This document shows positions 34,691 to 44,710 of a stretch of 44,710 bases of DNA, in pieces. Origin of the DNA: Lingula anatina (taxonomy: Eukaryota; Brachiopoda; Lingulata; Lingulida; Lingulidae); the NCBI RefSeq assembly GCF_001039355.2, contig NW_019774414.1, positions 287,963 through 332,672 on the forward strand, read 5' to 3'. The position numbers and the translations under genes were made by a program. The notes below the pieces were generated by a model that saw nothing but the letters and a program-made list of their open reading frames with translations, was not told where the DNA came from and did no database searches. Every line of letters starts with the position of its first letter. Position 1 is the first letter of the stretch.

Positions 34691-36340
34691 GTGAAAAATA
34701 ACTGTGTTAAATGTTGAGTACTACTAACAAAAATAACTGTTTCCATATTTCCATGTCATTTTCCCCATCCTATCAATAATACCAGGGCTCTGCCACTGTT
34801 GCTTATGCTTATTATTTCAATATCACAATATATACATACTGTTTAAGTTTAGAAGTTAAGTCCTTTAATTTATTTAAGTAAATACTTACAAATGCTGAAT
34901 CCCACTTTTAATTGGGATAAACATGAATTTGCCAAGGAAACTTTGGTACAAGGGTAGCAGTTATTACTAAAGGGCAGTTCTGAAAATAATAAAATGTTTA
35001 AAAACTTAGTTGTTTAACACAGTCAAATTATATTTATTTATCTAATTTAGTAACATGTCAAGTTTCAATGCTATTAATTATTAGCACTATAACGGAAACA
35101 ACTAACACATTTTATGTATTTAGCCGAGGGCATGAATCACTGACTCGTTATTTTATTTAAAAATTTTTTTATGATACAATCAAAAGCAGAGACACCTAAG
35201 TTCACTGGTGATGCTTCAACAGCATTCCTTAGACTCCCCCTTGTGTACAATGAATGCTGTCTATGATATGGCTCTGAGAATGTCAAAGTTGGAGTAATGT
35301 GTAAACAGCAATGGCTGGAGGTATATGATGCAGTTCATAGTTAGTATCCTATAACTACTCATGTCACATGGCAGATGTGGTATTTTATTCTGTTATATGG
35401 AGCGAGGCAAAGGGATACACAATGTTCTCCTTTTACTTGTGTATATCTGCATGCAAAAATGAAAGTTAGGGACATTGGGGGGGGGGGGCGTGGGGGGGAA
35501 TGGAGGATAAGATTGGGGAGAGGTATTTTCTGCAGGTTTTTTAATAATCAGCAAAGAGGATTTTAATGTCAATGCATTACCATCCACAATCATGCACCAC
35601 TTACAGATTTGACAATCTTGATTTGTTGATGAAGGCATATGGAGCAATATATTGTATAGTAGTATAGGTCTGTGTACAGTAGTTTGTAAAAATCAGTGCA
35701 AATACATATATTTTTTTACAAAAAAATGCCCATTTTTAGAAAATTTTGACCTGTTTGACCTTAGAAATAATGGTCAAAGGTCAAATCCAAGGGCATATTT
35801 GAAATTTCCAAATATGACTTTGGGTCAACCACCTATAGTAATTTTTCCCATAATTCCTTCGGTTTGGGAGACATTTAGCATTTAATTTAGCAAATTTTGG
35901 ACAAGGGAGCATTGCAATGAGCACCACACCTAGACCTGAGCACCGACAAAGCCCAAAATTTACGTGGATTGAGTTGAGATTATATGTGACCTAAATCCAA
36001 GAGATAGGTATGCAGGCTCTTGTAGTCTTGAAGGAGAAGTGGTGGAGCTGGCAGATATGGCAGACCAGACGGGTCGGGACTAAAACCTACGCTGGTGGTA
36101 CAACAAGTACCTGTAACCATTACATAAAGATCCTTGCAGTGTCTGAATTATGAAACAAGCACTGAACAAAACGAAACAATGAATATAATATTAGTGTTTA
36201 TTTTTAGGCATAAAAAGTTGCCATCTAATTCACGACTTCCCCACAGAGCTTACTAGAATTAAGGTAATATTTTCAACCAAAATGAAAAATGTAACAAAAT
36301 TTACATCCTACAAGTCTCTTAAGTCATATCAATTTTTCAA
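34691..36340. other. Intergenic between convergent GPCR and COQ2
   Basis: No gene recognised. It contains G-runs at 35479-35500 that could form a quadruplex, a repeat with AGGTCA half-sites near 35773, and a stretch around 36088 sharing GCTGGTGGTACAAC with the reverse strand of about 44185-44205. Confidence 0.4.
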
Positions 36341-36416
36341 ATTCTTTTGTTCTAAGTCATATTTTCTCTTTCCTGACACCATTTCTCTCTTTTCCTTCTT
36401 TTTGAGCAATGTCCCA
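36340..36416 (-). pseudogene. Duplicated fragment of the last COQ2 exon
   Basis: On the minus strand it reads GTLLKKKEKREMVSGKRKYD, resembling the end of exon 7 ([16 protein letters not shown]). The DNA between AACATTGCTC and GTGACACC in exon 7 aligns with it. There is no acceptor next to it, so it looks like a broken tandem copy, separated from the real exon by the MITE at 36453-36998. An alternative terminal exon is not excluded. Confidence 0.5.
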
Positions 36417-36452
36417 GTTTTATTTTAATTCAACTCATAGTAGAAACACAAT

Positions 36453-36998
36453 GAGCGCATTCTCAACGAATTAAGCCAGGCTTTACAAAGCCAGTGACCT
36501 AAAAATGGCGGACGTACATGAAAGAAAAACCGCCTAATCTTTTAATAGTCTCTCCGCCTCCCCACACGTCGTCCCTGCGGGGTACAGTAATTAAATCGCG
36601 TCTCCGTTCGCCATGCGGAAGCTACCTGAGAAATATTAAGTGCGCATGCTTATCAGTTAAACTCGTGATGAAGAAAGCATGGCGGCTGAAGGCGATCGAA
36701 GGAAAAAAGCTCTTCTGTTCTATTATCTTTGAAAACAGAGACGAAAAAGGAATAATTTGGCCCGTAGAGCAGCAATGAATCGACTATCTACGGAGATAAT
36801 ATCACCAGAGATATTCACGGAAATATTAATGTTCGGAGCCGAGATTTAATTACTGTACCCCGCAGGGAGGACGTGTGGGGAGGCGTGTGAGAGGCGGAGA
36901 GACTATTAAAAGATTAGGCGGTTTTTCTTTCATGTACGTCCGCCATTTTTAGGTCACCGGCTTTGTAAAGCCTGGCTTAATCCGTTGAGAATGCGCTC
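36453..36998. mobile_element. 546-bp Harbinger-like element with 155-bp inverted arms
   Basis: Flanked by AAT on both sides (36450-36452 and 36999-37001). The terminal inverted repeats start GAGCGCATTCTCAACG and extend about 155 bp with few mismatches. The 230-bp centre contains MAAEGDRRKKALLFYYL followed by a stop, resembling the N-terminal exon of a Harbinger nuclease. This suggests derivation from an autonomous element. It lies just downstream of the COQ2 stop, perhaps within the 3' UTR. Confidence 0.8.
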
Positions 36999-37085
36999 AA
37001 TGTCATGTAATTTTTCTACTTACATATAAAAAAAACTTAACAGAAAAGTGTGATAAAATGTAAAGTTCTACTAGTCTCTTTGGCT

Positions 37086-40000
37086 TTACTCTGAATTCAT
37101 TTTGGTGTCACACTTTGTTTCTTTATTTTCCTTCTCTTTGAGCAATGTTCCAGCCACCACTCCAGCAAACATGATGGCACCGAGCCACTTATTAGAGCGG
37201 AACTTCTTCCCACAGTCTTCTGGGTTGTTCAAATCAACTGTGTATATCTGAAACACCAGACAAAAACAATCAGTACAACAAAATGAAGTTTGGTCAATGC
37301 TATCTATTAAATAACATCATTCATTCTATTAGAGGGTCTTTTAAATGAAAGAGGCCATCGTCGGCCAAGTTTCAAACATCATATTTGTGTTTATTTTTTA
37401 TTGTTGCTTACATATGTGAATGAGGAGGCAGAAGATTTTAATACCCAAATGCTTCCTTTACTGAAAATCTTTGAAATAGTTTACATTGTGACACAGAATA
37501 CCCTTTTTGTTCAATTTTTTACTAACAGGTACAGATTGAAAAAATAACAACACAAATACTTGTTTGGAGTTCTAAGTTTTTATTTTAAACTATAATGAGT
37601 GAACTTCACCAGTCTCTATCAAAATTACCAGTGATTAAAAAAAAACTAGAAACTCGGAATTCAAAAATAGCTTTATGCATCAAAATTCTTACAATGGTTT
37701 TGGGTATGGTATCAAAGTAATTGAGAGAAATGATGAATTTTCCGAGATAATTAAAATTGTCCTGTGTGTGGTGTGTGTGTGTATGTGCATGCATGGTATA
37801 ACACTCATTATGTGCATTTTAAAGTAGGTAATCCTACAACATTTGATAACTAAATGGAAAATTCCTACCTGGTGTACTAAGTGAGTGGCCACAGCCCCTA
37901 CTCCAATATAGTAAGGCCAGGTTTGTTCACACATATAACCAGTTAAGGTGAGGCAAGTTATCATTGCACTGCTAAAACCAGTCAGCCATGGCTTGGTGCT
38001 ATCTCCAAGCTTAAGAGCTGTGGACTTCACTCCAATTAACAGGTCATCTTCTTTGTCCTGGGTTAAAATTAAAAGTGAAGAAAAATAGATTGAGATATTT
38101 ATTTATTATTTTTTGTTGTTGTAATAAGAGTATTCATTTACACTTTATTCAAATTTTAGTGGAACATTTTGACAAATTTTATCTTCATAAATGAAATTCT
38201 TTAAAAAAAATATTTAAATATACAATATAGTGGTGTTCCTTTTAATATTTTCTACAAGTCTTTCTTCATTTTGAAACTGTTTTTCATGCTCTAGTTAGCT
38301 GGTTCTGGTTATTAGTTTGGAGCTAAGGAAGAAATGGGTATGTTTACAGGTTAGTCTTTTCGGTGGTGATGGAAGCCATGCCTAAATGCACTATGATGCA
38401 ATAAGTTTGAAAAAAGTAATCAGCATCAACTGAGATGACAAGATGAAAAAAAAACAAACTGAAATATCATAATCAGATTCTTTAACCAAAACATTCATGA
38501 ATTTTAATTTTTTTCTTTTAAAAAATTCCAAAAGACATATTGCAATAAGAACATGTATAATTGGTGACAAAATCATGACCATATAAGAAACCATTAATTA
38601 ATTGTATTCAATAAGTAACACGAAGATTGGTAAGCAGAGTCCTCAGAATGTGATGATAAAAAATTAAAATGAGGATTTATTGAGTCAAAGCAGGTCATTT
38701 TGACTTTGATAGCTGAGTATTGTGAAATCAATTGTGGGGATAACCCAGAAGCTTGCAAAGACAGAAGTGCTTCTTTTATAAAGCCGAGGCAAATAAATGA
38801 GAATGGTATCTTATTGAAATGCATGTCACAGTCACTTCAAATTAATTCTTTTGGGACAGAGTAAAAAATTGTAGAGCTACTTTGGTTTTAAAATTGTCTG
38901 AGGAAAGATGTGTTAAGTGCCACAGGGTGTATTTTAACATGTTATCAAAATAGCCAAACACTTGGAACCCTTTCCAACAGAACACTATATATCATTTTAA
39001 ATTAGCCTTATTCATTTTGACACTGTCAACTGCAATGACATGTTTTGACATATATCAAGATGTAGCATCACAGTCAATGGGTATCAACCAAGATGGTCCT
39101 TAAGTTTTGCAACTAAGAAAAAAAAATGTGAGATTCAGGATTTTAAGTAAAATTGGGATTAGAAATAATGGCATGAGACATGAAAGGGTCTTCGTAAGAG
39201 GGGGGAGGGGCTGTCTCAAACTGACTGCGTTCAGGTAGGTCCCCAATCCCCCTCTCCCAGCCCCAATTAGAAATACTGTATTGTTTGTAAAATGTACTTC
39301 TTCTATCAATAAAGTCTTAATTTAAAAAGATTATTATTCCAATGAAAACATCCACAGTCTGGCAGTACTTAGTGTAAAAATCTTGTAACTTCAATTTCAG
39401 TAAGCTGTAAGCAAGCTTGAACCTTCACAAGTTAAAACATGCGTACATATAAAGCATAAAATGTAACAATTTACAGCAAAAGAAACAGGATGGTCTGAGT
39501 AGTGACAACAACTAATTTACACTCAGAATTACAACTGGATTCTAACATGTGGTCTACAGCTATTTATCCACTACATGGAATCTAAGCTTTGATTGTCCCA
39601 GAAACACTATACATACTTGGTGTGCGTAGATGGTGTCGTACATTAAAGTCCATGCTATGCCGGATATATAGAGGGGGAGAACAACACTCCAGTCACTATT
39701 TCCGTGAATCGCAGCCCACCCCAAAATGGCACCCCAGTTGAAAGTCAACCCTACCAACAGAAAGTTGAGAGAAAAAAGCATGTTAAGTCAATGCAGTGGT
39801 TTCACATATCCGCACCCAGTATGAGGCATAAAAGTCTGAGGGAAAGTTTCCTGAAGTGGTCCCTGTTTGTTGTTCTGGGTCAACCAGATGCTGCTGGAAT
39901 GGTCATTTAATACAAGACAAAACAGTAGGACACATTATTTTTCTTTCTTACTGAATATTACTTTTGGGGGGAGACATAATGTGGGGCAGACTTCACTTGA

Positions 40001-43000
40001 ACAAGGTAAAATCCTAGCTGGTGCTGGGTCTTGAAAAAAAATTGAAAAGTATGAATCCAGTTTTAAATGACTGCATGTCCATCATAGTGAAAAAATAAGG
40101 GTAAAAAAATTTATATACCACTGTGGCATTTTACACTATTCTTACAACCAGGTCTTATTTTGGGGGCATGTATAAGGAGGTGACATACAACATCAAGTGG
40201 CAAGACCACTATGCAAATGCCAATTAAAAGCAAGAGAGCAAAATAAAATCCATCATTCATCATCAGCCATGAATGCTGAAATAAGCCCTTTCCTGCAAAG
40301 CATACAACTATAACATAAATGGACCCCACTTTGTACAAACACGACAACAGCTGTTCTTGTTCATTTTCTGGAAATTCACTCATATACTACAATACTGTTT
40401 AGATCAGAGAGCATCGCATAAAATTTAACTATTATTAGAAGTGTGGTTATTTCCAGAAATGAATTCAGAACGACCACTGACATTACAACAGGTCTATGAT
40501 ATAAGAAGCAGCTATATAAAAACTGTCAAGTGAAATTTATTCTCTGCAATGTTTCTACAAAAAGCTGAACTACCCACATGAAAAGCCTACTCTGTATGGT
40601 AAATTATTTTAATGAAGTCAACAATGACAGATGTACATCAACAATAACAATGTGAACAAAGCTGATGAAATGGAAGCAACAGCTCTCTAAAGTTAATCTT
40701 TCCAAAAACGTTGAACTTTCAAGACCAAGTCAGCAAGCCTGATTTTATTAGAGCCTTTTTGCAAATCCAAAATAAAGATCTATTTGGGAAGGAGGCCATA
40801 TCTCCGGTCCTTTCCTCATCCAAATAGGCTTTGTTCATGCATCACAAACACTGCAGAAAATAAATAAGCAGAGAGTGTAGAGGCAAAGAATTGTTCAGGG
40901 CATATATATATCTGGGTACTTCATCATCTCTCTTTTCGAACCTGATGAGAATAAATTGTATCATAGATCATAGTGTAGAGTGTACATGCGGAGTACAGCA
41001 GGACACTGGGCAGTTCCAACTGACCATGGATTGCTGACCAAGCAATAAGCACACCCCAGTTTAAAGTCAGACCTACAACAAAAAAACCAGCAAAACAACT
41101 AATATATGCAGAACACAAATTCATGAATCAAGTGGTAATCTTGATGATGTATTTAGCATGTATTTTAAACGTGAAATCTTTAACAATAATTTCTGGTCAT
41201 ATTTGCAAACGAATGCTACTTAAAAATTATCATTATAATCAGTGTTGTTTAACATAAAATGTTTAACTGGAAAAAGGCTATTCAAGATCAATAACATATA
41301 AAAATTTCATAAATAAATACAATTTTAGCTACGTCATCATCTCTATTACATATATAACATGTATTTTTGTGAGAGTTCACTCTAAGACAATTTTTAGCCA
41401 AACAGCTGAATAATTGGACAAAAATTTGAAAACAAATTAAAGAAGGACAAAAAAGGACAAAACACATTGTAATTCAGGAATATTTTTATGTTTTCATATT
41501 GTTATCCCAACACTATAGATATTTCTTCACTTACTCAGAAATATCATTTACTCTGCATTATTTCAAGATTTATCATTTTTGTTTTTATTTGATGCTTTTC
41601 AAATGAGATTCAACAATATTGCCCTGGGTGTTTTTAGGACTGTACTCTTACTGGAATAAGAGAAATTAGTTTCAAAAACTTGTGTCAACATTGGGATATA
41701 AAGTAACAAAGAGCCAATTTCTACAAAATGATACGACTGCTACTGAATCCAGTCTGTTAATGAATTTTTTAAAAATATAAAGATTTGAGAGATATGAACT
41801 TACCCAGAAACAGCTGTGGCCAGAATGTGACTCTCTTCATCAATGGATAAGTGACTACCAAAAGTAAAGAGCTGGCACCCAGGGCAACGCTGTAAGATTC
41901 CAATAGAAAAAATAAAATAAATTAATGCACTGAAGCCAACTATATTATTCAGTTGTACCTTGGTAAGGACATTTATGCAAATAAATATCTTTCCAGTTTC
42001 TATCTAGTTGATAAATGAAACAGAAGCACCAATAACACCCTAATGACACAAGGATTGCATGACATTTGAACACTAAATAAATAAAATATGCAATTTAAAA
42101 AATCATTTACCTGTACCAATTAAAAGTAAGGAGGATTGCCAGAGACCCTGATAAATTCAATGCCAGACAGCCCAAGGCCTGGTAGAAGTTCAGTTCTCCA
42201 CATGCCAGTGGTCTGTCTTTTGTTCTTTCCACCTACCAAAGGTATCATATAATTAAGATCAATACAAGGACATCACTCGAACCTGAAAATGCAGTTTTAG
42301 AACATGGCAAGTTCTTGTTTTGCCTTCTTCACCACAAAATGCAAAATAAATAAAAATATGTACATCTTGGCTGCATAAAAACAACATTATTATCACTGTA
42401 GTATGTTGCAGTGCTATCTTGTAACTATAATAATATTTATCTGTATAACTACATATTAACTAAGCTTTATATTTTACTCTCTTATAAAGAATGCTCATAT
42501 AAAATTGCATTAACTTATATTCAATATTAACATGTATTTTGCCACTCAACTTCTGTTGCACTTAGTCATGCACTTGCATGTATTGATTAAATTGAATCAA
42601 TTTGAGTTTGCCAAAATTATCATATGTTGCAAACATGTGAAGCAAATGGAAATTTTCTTTACACATATATCAGAAACATGATCATACAAATTTACAGATA
42701 CCTTTCCAGCCTTCCTGATTACATACCATCTTATCAAAATCCTTGTCCCACATGTCATTGATGATACAGCCAGCGCCCCTCATCAGAAAGGAGCCCAGGC
42801 CAAACAATGCCAGCATGGTGGGGTCAGGGAGGTGCCCTGCCTCAGCAGCCAGTCCTATACTCCACGTACAAGGCCAAAACAACAACCAAGTCCCTAAAGA
42901 AAAAAGTTAAATTATTAAAATAAGTCTTCACTTGCTATATTGATGTCCAGATTTAATTATGCATGAATTAGCAATACTCAATAATTAGCCAACTGTCCTC

Positions 43001-43804
43001 TAATTTCACATGAATCACCAAATCTTCTCTAAGGTGCTATCAAAAAATACACTATCACTTCTTAAATTGATATATGTACAAAATGTTAAATAAAGAGATA
43101 GCAGTTTTATTTTAACAAAAATACAAATTTTAATTGTGTCAGAAAAATTAAGCTAAGATTCAGTAGGCAAAATAAAGTACAGAACACAGTACAAAATTAG
43201 ACCCTACACATCTCAACTCACCAATAGGTCTGTCCAACCTAATAAGCCTCAGGTAAGGCTTTAAATTTGATGGAGCAGCTTCAACTATGCCTTGTGGGCT
43301 GAGAGTGAAAGACCTTCTTGACTGCTGCTGCTGTCCCGGTGGCTTCTTTTTTGTTAGAGGAGGGGTCGTTCCAACAGCACATTGTGGGACCTTGACTACG
43401 GGCACCAATGCCCTGGGCTGTGTTCTCATGATCAGGCTGGTCTTCATATGTGGATCAACACCTATGTTATGCCAATGTCTATCACATGATATTTGTCCCA
43501 ATGATGTGGTTCTACTGTGATGGTGTAAGTGTGAGAAGTCTCTCCAATTTGTTGATTGTGTATTACAATAACCATGTAGTTTGTCATTTGAATTGGAATG
43601 TGTTCTATTATGAGCTGACAACTGTTTTGATGCATTTAAAAGACACCTGTGCTGCTGGTTATGTTCCAAATATTTTATACCACTTGTTCTTGCTTTTCCA
43701 AACACACACATTCCACTTGTGCTGTACATTCTACAGTGACTAGATATTTTAAGGAGGAAGTCTAACTTCTTTCTGGACAGCTTCTTAATAGCTAGAGAGC
43801 CCAT
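37086..43804 (-). CDS. COQ2: 4-hydroxybenzoate polyprenyltransferase, mitochondrial (COQ2)
   Basis: COQ2 attaches the polyprenyl tail to the quinone ring precursor in the inner mitochondrial membrane. Exons: 43222-43804, 42727-42893, 42111-42232, 41804-41889, one of two exon 5 versions (40942-41072 or 39617-39750), 37869-38057 and 37086-37247. All phases agree, giving 479 or 480 residues. Family marks: [12 protein letters not shown] at the end of exon 1, [13 protein letters not shown], the first Asp motif NDMWDKDFD at 240-248 and the second DTIYxHQDKEDD across the exon 5/6 junction. The start at 43804 opens a Lys/Arg-rich leader ([16 protein letters not shown]) suited to mitochondrial import. 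The 194-codon first exon is longer than in vertebrates, so a later Met is possible. No poly(A) signal is close to the stop. Confidence 0.93.
39617..39750 (-). CDS. COQ2: COQ2 exon 5b, ubiquinone-type version
   Basis: A 134-nt exon with acceptor TTGGTAG and donor CAA then GTATGT. It enters in phase 1 and leaves in phase 0. It encodes [16 protein letters not shown] through [10 protein letters not shown], closely matching the corresponding part of vertebrate COQ2 (LTFNWGALLGWSAI and YDTIYAHQ, from memory). Phe323 and Ala362 are the states I recall for the ubiquinone form. It lies 3' of exon 5a, separated by a 1.19-kb intron. Confidence 0.88.
40942..41072 (-). CDS. COQ2: COQ2 exon 5a, rhodoquinone-type version
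   Basis: A 131-nt exon homologous to exon 5b and with the same phases, one codon shorter. It encodes [16 protein letters not shown] through [10 protein letters not shown]. The Phe of LTFNWG is Leu (residue 323) and the Ala of YAHQ is Ser (361). These are the two changes that I recall marking coq-2 exon e of rhodoquinone-making nematodes and helminths. The middle of the exon is more divergent from 5b than the ends. The donor is CAG then GTTCGA, poor at positions +3 to +6, which would suit regulated use. Confidence 0.85.
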
Positions 43805-44430
43805 TATCACTGGTATGTTGACTTCTTCACATTTACAGAAACATATAGCTGTCCAATCTCTGAAATGACAAAAAGTGCCAGCTGTAGTAGTTATCATAAA
43901 ATAAGTACAAGTTGTCATGCTTAATTTTTTGAGCTAAATTGATATAAAGCAATGTAGTATCACATAAAATGCAGCTGTCTAAAATAATTTTGACTAACAT
44001 TCTGCTTATTCACCATGTTCAACACATACCTACTTGTTCAACCTTTTCAAGCTCCATCAAACATGCATGAGTGTCATGGTCTTAAAAAACACCCTTACAT
44101 AATATTAATTTCTTTGTAATCTGCCAGTTTGGACTAAATTAACACAACTAACTAGAGGATCAGAGAGGCGATACCGCCTCCGGATGTTGTACCACCAGCT
44201 GGAGTAAGCGCATTCGTATGGACCCCCCCCCTCCAAAAAGGGACACCATCACCAGTCTTGTGCTTGACAAGCTCTATAAGATGCAATCAATAAGAGTTCT
44301 CAAAATATGCAAAAAAATATAACAAACAATGGTACAATCAAGCAGATTTTCGAATTGACTTGCATTTTCCTACCCTTGATCACTCCTGTATTCTCTAGAC
44401 AAAAGGCCTATTGGTTTTCCTTGAAAAGTG
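43805..44430. other. COQ2 upstream region
   Basis: An in-frame extension upstream of the chosen ATG runs to 43918 but lacks family similarity. No clear promoter element is seen. A repeat fragment lies near 44160-44260 with a C-run. Confidence 0.4.
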
Positions 44431-44710
44431 TTGTCAATGGTGCATATATGCTGACAAAAGAGAAAACCTAGGGGCAACAAGGGGCACATCTCTGCTAGTT
44501 TTAAAGATATGAGAGGCAAGAAAATATGCAAAGCTCAGTTCATGGTGAAAAAGTAGGTCAAAGGTCAATTTCAATATCATAGTACAGTATATGAATTTCT
44601 ATTCAAGTTCAATAGCAACCATGGGCATTTCTTTGCCAATTTTGCAGATTTAAAGGCCTGAAAACATGCAAAAAGCAGTTCATCATAAAAAGTAGGTCAA
44701 AGGTCAATTT
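44431..44710. repeat. 139-bp imperfect tandem repeat with AGGTCA direct repeats
   Basis: Two units end in nearly the same sequence: AAAAAGTAGGTCAAAGGTCA at 44548-44567 and again ending at 44706, cut by the window edge. Each contains AGGTCA-A-AGGTCA (44555-44567 and 44694-44706). A related motif occurs near 35773. It is probably a dispersed satellite-like repeat. Confidence 0.7.

Noticed and set aside
35375-35647. Overlapping frames with Pro- or Gly-rich translations near 35.5 kb
   Set aside because: They are generated by the G-run at 35479-35500 and are not credible proteins.
39100-39309. 69-codon minus-strand frame in a COQ2 intron
   Set aside because: Lies over G/C-run repeat sequence, lacks splice-bounded structure and family similarity.
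40111-40383. 90-codon hydrophobic frame between the two COQ2 exon 5 versions
   Set aside because: Considered as a third alternative exon or nested gene, but it has no similarity to COQ2 and no flanking splice sites in the right phases.
43287-43743. Plus-strand frames opposite COQ2 exon 1
   Set aside because: Antisense shadows of the COQ2 coding exon.
1-44710. Bacterial, phage or CRISPR content
   Set aside because: Introns, MITEs, LINE debris and animal gene families throughout; no regularly spaced repeats with unique spacers, no operon-like gene packing.

Overview
This is AT-rich, intron-rich nuclear DNA of an invertebrate animal. It carries spliced genes with GT-AG introns, one intronless GPCR, LINE debris and many small inverted-repeat transposons. 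There is no CRISPR array, operon or rRNA, and no tRNA that I can defend. The taxon cannot be fixed from the sequence. The COQ2 exon structure is of a kind reported from nematodes, flatworms, molluscs and annelids, so a lophotrochozoan is my best guess, as inference only.

There are single N characters at 4415 and 10704, which I read as scaffold joins (possibly collapsed gaps), giving three pieces. Piece 1 (1-4414, +) holds a five-exon gene for a GIN/Ginger-type integrase. Its catalytic triad is visible, but exon 2 has a frame break and the 3' end is lost at the N. Piece 2 (4416-10703) starts with a 218-bp copy of 272-490. Most of the rest (5279-10689) is a near-identical copy of 15465-20871, including the last three exons of an acyltransferase-like gene. 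Piece 3 (10705-44710) begins with a spare first exon of a monocarboxylate-transporter-like gene (SLC16 type). The complete seven-exon gene follows at 12204-15431 (+), then a complete four-exon condensation/alcohol-acetyltransferase-like gene at 19256-22408 (-).

From 22.5 to 31 kb is a repeat-rich intergenic stretch. It holds a palindrome with a 16-bp minisatellite, a 1.1-kb near-perfect palindrome, a LINE fragment, a duplicated block of which one part is inverted, and several MITEs whose empty sites can be read in the paralogous copy. An intronless class A GPCR with a very long third intracellular loop lies at 31855-33429 (+), with upstream ORFs in its leader.

The most interesting locus is COQ2 (37086-43804, -), the mitochondrial polyprenyltransferase of quinone synthesis. 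Between exons 4 and 6 it carries two homologous versions of exon 5 that have identical reading-frame phases and cannot both be used. One (39617-39750) resembles the ordinary ubiquinone-type exon. The other (40942-41072) carries the Phe-to-Leu and Ala-to-Ser changes that I recall as diagnostic of the rhodoquinone-type exon of nematode and helminth coq-2. The locus therefore looks like a splice-controlled switch between ubiquinone and rhodoquinone synthesis, the latter used for anaerobic fumarate-reducing respiration. The genes share no evident pathway otherwise.
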